64,000 bases of DNA from UBA952 sp044361535 (GTDB lineage Bacteria > Bacteroidota > Bacteroidia > Flavobacteriales_D > Crocinitomicaceae). Shown here one piece after another: positions 61,015 through 64,000 of the stretch (position 1 is the first letter of the stretch; the number at the start of each line of letters is the position of its first letter). The position numbers were made by a program, and so were the translations under genes. The notes below the pieces were generated by a model, which worked only from the letters and a program-made list of their open reading frames with translations, made no database searches and had not been told where the DNA came from. The stretch spans positions 66,755 to 130,754 of the forward strand of contig JBIKIQ010000009.1 of assembly GCA_044361535.1 (NCBI GenBank). Reading direction: 5' to 3'.

Positions 61015-64000
61015 ATGAAACACGTTTTACTCCGTCTAGTAATACCTATTTTTTTATCGTTCTATGGTTTAAGCCAAACCTATACCTTAACTGGTAATCT
61101 TGGAACTATAAACACATGTACCGGTACCTTCTTCGATAGTGGTGGTTCGGCAGGAAGTTATACCAATAGCCAAAATAGAACGGTAACTTTTTGTTCAGGA
61201 AATGGACAGCCTATCTTTTTAAATTTCACTCAATTTGCGACAGAGGCAGGGTGGGATATTATGACAATTTATAACGGCCCCACTACTGCATCACCAGTTT
61301 TAGGAACCTACAGTGGGACAAATTCACCTGGAACTATTGTTGCTACCTCTGGATGTATTACAATTCGTTTTATTTCTGATGGCTCAGTTATTGGAGCTGG
61401 TTGGACTGCCACAATTGGTTGCGGAACACCACCTCCAAGTCCTAACATGTCCAACGCGTCGATTATTGCCTGTTCAGGAAGCTTCTTTGATAGCGGTGGT
61501 CCGGGAGCAAATTATGGAAACAGCCAAACTTTTGTTTACACCATTTGCCCCTCTACACCAGGCGCCAAAGTTCAAGTGAACTTTACCGCATTTTCACTTG
61601 AAAATAATTTTGATTTTCTTCAAATTTACAATGGACCTAATACAGCTTCGCCCACTTTAGGGACATATACAGGTGCAACAAGTCCGGGTATTGTTACTGC
61701 AACGGCGGCAAATGCTAGTGGCTGTTTGACATTCCGATTTACATCCGATGGAAGTGTTACTCTTGCCGGTTGGGTGGCAGCAATCTCATGTGTCTCGCCT
61801 TGTCAAACAATTACATCAAATTTTGTTTCTTCTAATCCTGCCCCCCAAGCAGATGGAATTATTCGAATTTGCCAAGGACAATCTGTTACATTCACAGGTA
61901 GTGGTACTTTTTCAAATAGTGGCACAAATGCTACCTATCAATGGAGTTTAGGTAATGGAACTAACGCAAATGGAACTACCGCAACAACGATCTATAATGC
62001 TTCAGGTACATACACTGTAAATTTAAATATAACCGATCCTTCAGGTTGTACAAACTCTAATTTATTAAATAGAAAAGTTCAAGTTTCTACAACACCAACT
62101 ATCACAACATCAGCAGTTCCGACAACTATTTGTCAAGGACAATCTGCAAACTTGAATGCTGCTGTCACGATGATACCATTTATTCAAAACTGTACCCCTC
62201 CCGTGAGTGGAACAACGTTCTTACCTGATGGAACCGGAGCGTCATATAACACTGCAATAACCGTAAACTGTTACAATAATACACAAACTGTTACCTCTGC
62301 AAATGATATTCAAAACGTATGTTTGAATATGGAGCATTCTTATGTCGGAGATCTTACGATTCGTTTAATTTGTCCAAATGGTCAATCAACTTTATTGAAG
62401 GCCTATCCTGGTGGTGGTGGAACTTACTTGGGTTGCCCATTAGATGATCCTGCTGTTGGTCCAGGTACTGGAAGGTTGTATTGTTTTACTCCAACAGCAA
62501 CTACTTTACTTGTAAACGGTCCAACATCGACGTGTGGTACTCCAGCTAATTTATCAATCAATGCTGGTAGTTACATGCCCTCTCAACCTTTCACGAACTT
62601 GATTGGTTGCCCGCTGAACGGCGCCTGGACAATTCAGGTTACCGACAACATGGGTGCTGATAATGGATATATATTTAATTGGGATGTTAATTTTAATTCA
62701 ACCATCCCAACAAACTCATCTAGTACCTATACTCCAACTATCGTTTCACAGGGCTGGCAAACAAATCCAACGCTAACAAGTACAGGTACCACAACCGCAA
62801 CAGTAACTCCAATTACTACAGGAAGTAATTGTTACACCTATTCATTAACTGATAATTTTGGATGTAGCTATAATGCTATTCAATGTATTACGGTAAATCC
62901 TTGTTTAAATTGTACTGCATCAAATACTGGAGCTTATTGTCCAGGACAAACAATTCAATTGAATGTTGTGGCAGCTGGAGCTACAACGTATAGCTGGACT
63001 GGTCCAAATGGCTTTACTTCAAATCTTCAAAACCCTACTATTCCGAATGCTACATCTGCGCTGGCAGGAGTATATACGGTTACAGTTACTGACGGAACTG
63101 GAGGTACCTGTACTTCAACTACAACTGTTATTATTAATCCAGCACCAACTCTGACATGTCCTCCAACGTTAACATTGACAGGATGTAATTCTCCAATTCC
63201 CACAGGTGCAGCGACAATTGCCGCATTTACAGCACTTGGGGGTAATACAAACGGAACTTCAATTAATTTCACGGATGGAGCTCCAACTATCTTAGGATGC
63301 ACAGAAACGATTATAAGAACTTATACTGCAACCTTGGGAAGTTGCACAACCACATGTACTCAAACCATTAATAGAGTAATAGATACTCAGGCTCCGGTTG
63401 TTTCAGGAACAATTCCCGTGCAAAATATTTCTGGATGTACCACTACTAGCGCCCCAGCTGCACAAACTACTGCGGCTGGTCTTGAAACATTAGGTATCAC
63501 TATCGCGGATAACTGTACTTCGGATGCTAACTTAGTGGTGACTTTCACTGAAACTAGTGCTGGGTCTTGTCCACTTGTTATCACACGTACTTATACCATT
63601 ACGGATGCTTGTAATAACCAATCTACTGTTACTGAAATTATCAATATTGGTGATAACATTGCACCGGTTGTAACGGGTACTATTGCTGCACAAAACATTA
63701 CGGGGTGTGTTGCAACAGATGCTCCAGCTGCTCAAACTACTGTGGCAGGGCTTGAAACATTGGGTGTCACTATCGCTGATAACTGTACTTCGGATGCTAA
63801 CCTTGTTGTGACTTTCACTGAAACTAGTGCTGGATCTTGTCCGCTGGTTATCACGCGTACCTACACCATTACGGATGCTTGTAATAACCAGTCTACTGTT
63901 ACTGAAACTATCAATATCGGTGATAACATCGCTCCTGTTGTGACTGGTACTATTGCTGCACAAAACATTACAGGATGTGCTGTTACCGATGCTCCAGCTG
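61015..64000 (+). CDS. Giant surface protein with CUB, PKD, P-domain-like and HYR-like repeats (3' end outside window)
   Basis: ATG at 61015, open to the window end (995 codons seen). Signal peptide MKHVLLRLVIPIFLSFYGLSQ. Two CUB domains (residues ~22-135 and ~140-265, each with FDSGG and IYNGP), a PKD-like domain (~266-360, YQWSLGNGTNANG), a proprotein-convertase-P-like domain (~415-560, EHSYVGDLTIRLICPNG, GAWTIQVTDN), an Ig-like module (~630-700), then HYR-like modules with CNNQSTVTE endings; from residue ~793 these repeat every 90 aa. CUB and P-domain content suggests extracellular binding or protease-associated function. T9SS export is expected but the sorting domain is outside the window. 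Confidence 0.85.
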   Translation, partial: MKHVLLRLVIPIFLSFYGLSQTYTLTGNLGTINTCTGTFFDSGGSAGSYTNSQNRTVTFCSGNGQPIFLNFTQFATEAGWDIMTIYNGPTTASPVLGTYSGTNSPGTIVATSGCITIRFISDGSVIGAGWTATIGCGTPPPSPNMSNASIIACSGSFFDSGGPGANYGNSQTFVYTICPSTPGAKVQVNFTAFSLENNFDFLQIYNGPNTASPTLGTYTGATSPGIVTATAANASGCLTFRFTSDGSVTLAGWVAAISCVSPCQTITSNFVSSNPAPQADGIIRICQGQSVTFTGSGTFSNSGTNATYQWSLGNGTNANGTTATTIYNASGTYTVNLNITDPSGCTNSNLLNRKVQVSTTPTITTSAVPTTICQGQSANLNAAVTMIPFIQNCTPPVSGTTFLPDGTGASYNTAITVNCYNNTQTVTSANDIQNVCLNMEHSYVGDLTIRLICPNGQSTLLKAYPGGGGTYLGCPLDDPAVGPGTGRLYCFTPTATTLLVNGPTSTCGTPANLSINAGSYMPSQPFTNLIGCPLNGAWTIQVTDNMGADNGYIFNWDVNFNSTIPTNSSSTYTPTIVSQGWQTNPTLTSTGTTTATVTPITTGSNCYTYSLTDNFGCSYNAIQCITVNPCLNCTASNTGAYCPGQTIQLNVVAAGATTYSWTGPNGFTSNLQNPTIPNATSALAGVYTVTVTDGTGGTCTSTTTVIINPAPTLTCPPTLTLTGCNSPIPTGAATIAAFTALGGNTNGTSINFTDGAPTILGCTETIIRTYTATLGSCTTTCTQTINRVIDTQAPVVSGTIPVQNISGCTTTSAPAAQTTAAGLETLGITIADNCTSDANLVVTFTETSAGSCPLVITRTYTITDACNNQSTVTEIINIGDNIAPVVTGTIAAQNITGCVATDAPAAQTTVAGLETLGVTIADNCTSDANLVVTFTETSAGSCPLVITRTYTITDACNNQSTVTETINIGDNIAPVVTGTIAAQNITGCAVTDAPA
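63391..64000. repeat. Tandem 270-bp repeats (two full copies and the start of a third)
   Basis: The unit starts at 63391, 63661 and 63931, period exactly 270 bases (90 residues). Copies 2 and 3 are almost identical at their start (AACATTAC, GATGCTCCAGCTG), and the second half of copy 1 is close to copy 2, implying recent duplication or homogenisation. The array continues past the window. Confidence 0.9.

Noticed and set aside
63027..63963. Minus-strand ORFs under the second giant adhesin
   Set aside because: Composition (Ser/Asn/Arg- or Val-rich) mirrors the plus-strand repeat; shadow frames.
1..64000. tRNA, rRNA, CRISPR arrays, insertion sequences, prophage
   Set aside because: Looked for cloverleaf-like ends, regular spacer arrays, transposase or integrase motifs and terminal inverted repeats; none seen by eye, though a short ncRNA could be missed.

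Overview
The window is AT-rich chromosomal DNA from a member of the Bacteroidota, most likely Flavobacteriales. A Crocinitomicaceae (Fluviicola-like) relative would fit, but I cannot fix the genus from sequence alone. The evidence is: many large secreted proteins with type IX secretion (T9SS) sorting domains of both type A and type B; Bacteroidota-typical families (Omp28, DUF6029, DUF4286, SprB repeats, fused E1 of the 2-oxoacid dehydrogenase); TAnnTTTG promoter -7 boxes; and frequent TTG starts without Shine-Dalgarno sites. I saw no tRNA, rRNA, CRISPR, insertion sequence or prophage. No gap between genes exceeds 300 bases.

Layout. 1-3410 is the 3' end of a giant PKD/Ig adhesin. 6420-3497 (minus) is icd followed by two small genes and an SbtA-type bicarbonate permease. 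6673-11258 holds an M1 peptidase facing an FG-GAP/SprB surface protein. 13389-11317 (minus) is a small operon with a Rid protein, a TPR membrane protein, a short coupled ORF and an rRNA-methyltransferase-like gene. 18090-13462 (minus) carries acpP, fabF, rnc, a small membrane protein and a type B T9SS protein. 20275-18275 is the fused E1 dehydrogenase. 33376-20369 (minus) is a long, tightly packed run of 11 genes: glycosyltransferase, Wza, Wzc, RfbC, WecA/MraY-like, TlpA, DUF6029, Omp28, CysQ and two Wzi/RemB-like outer-membrane proteins. 33436-36002 holds dacB and hemW, 37595-36051 yifB, and 37710-40949 a MORN/YwqK-repeat protein with an unknown secreted protein. 43486-40952 is dxs plus a thioesterase, and 48297-43591 a 1207-aa type B T9SS protein plus an M42 peptidase. 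55813-48369 (minus) is a TonB receptor, a T9SS protein and a PhoB/PhoR-like two-component system. 55990-60328 carries an SDR, an S4 protein, a DUF4286 protein, rsmA and two spermidine-synthase-type membrane proteins. 60597-64000 is a small exported protein and the 5' part of a second giant surface protein.

The observation I rate highest is a pair of matching operator-like ladders. Ahead of the TonB receptor gene and ahead of the neighbouring T9SS gene there are TTAA half-sites spaced 11, 10, 11, 11 and about 11 bases. Both ladders lie about 40-110 bases upstream of the start codon, and a PhoB-family regulator is encoded next door. This looks like a phosphate- (or similar nutrient-) responsive surface uptake module with its own recognisable operator. 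Other notable items are a tyrosine-autokinase tail with nine consecutive Tyr-Gly pairs, a polysaccharide-export operon fused to an envelope thiol-redox set, an SbtA transporter without SbtB but coupled to a 104-aa unknown protein, an SDR lacking Tyr-x3-Lys, and precise tandem supermodules in the two giant adhesins (654 bp and 270 bp).
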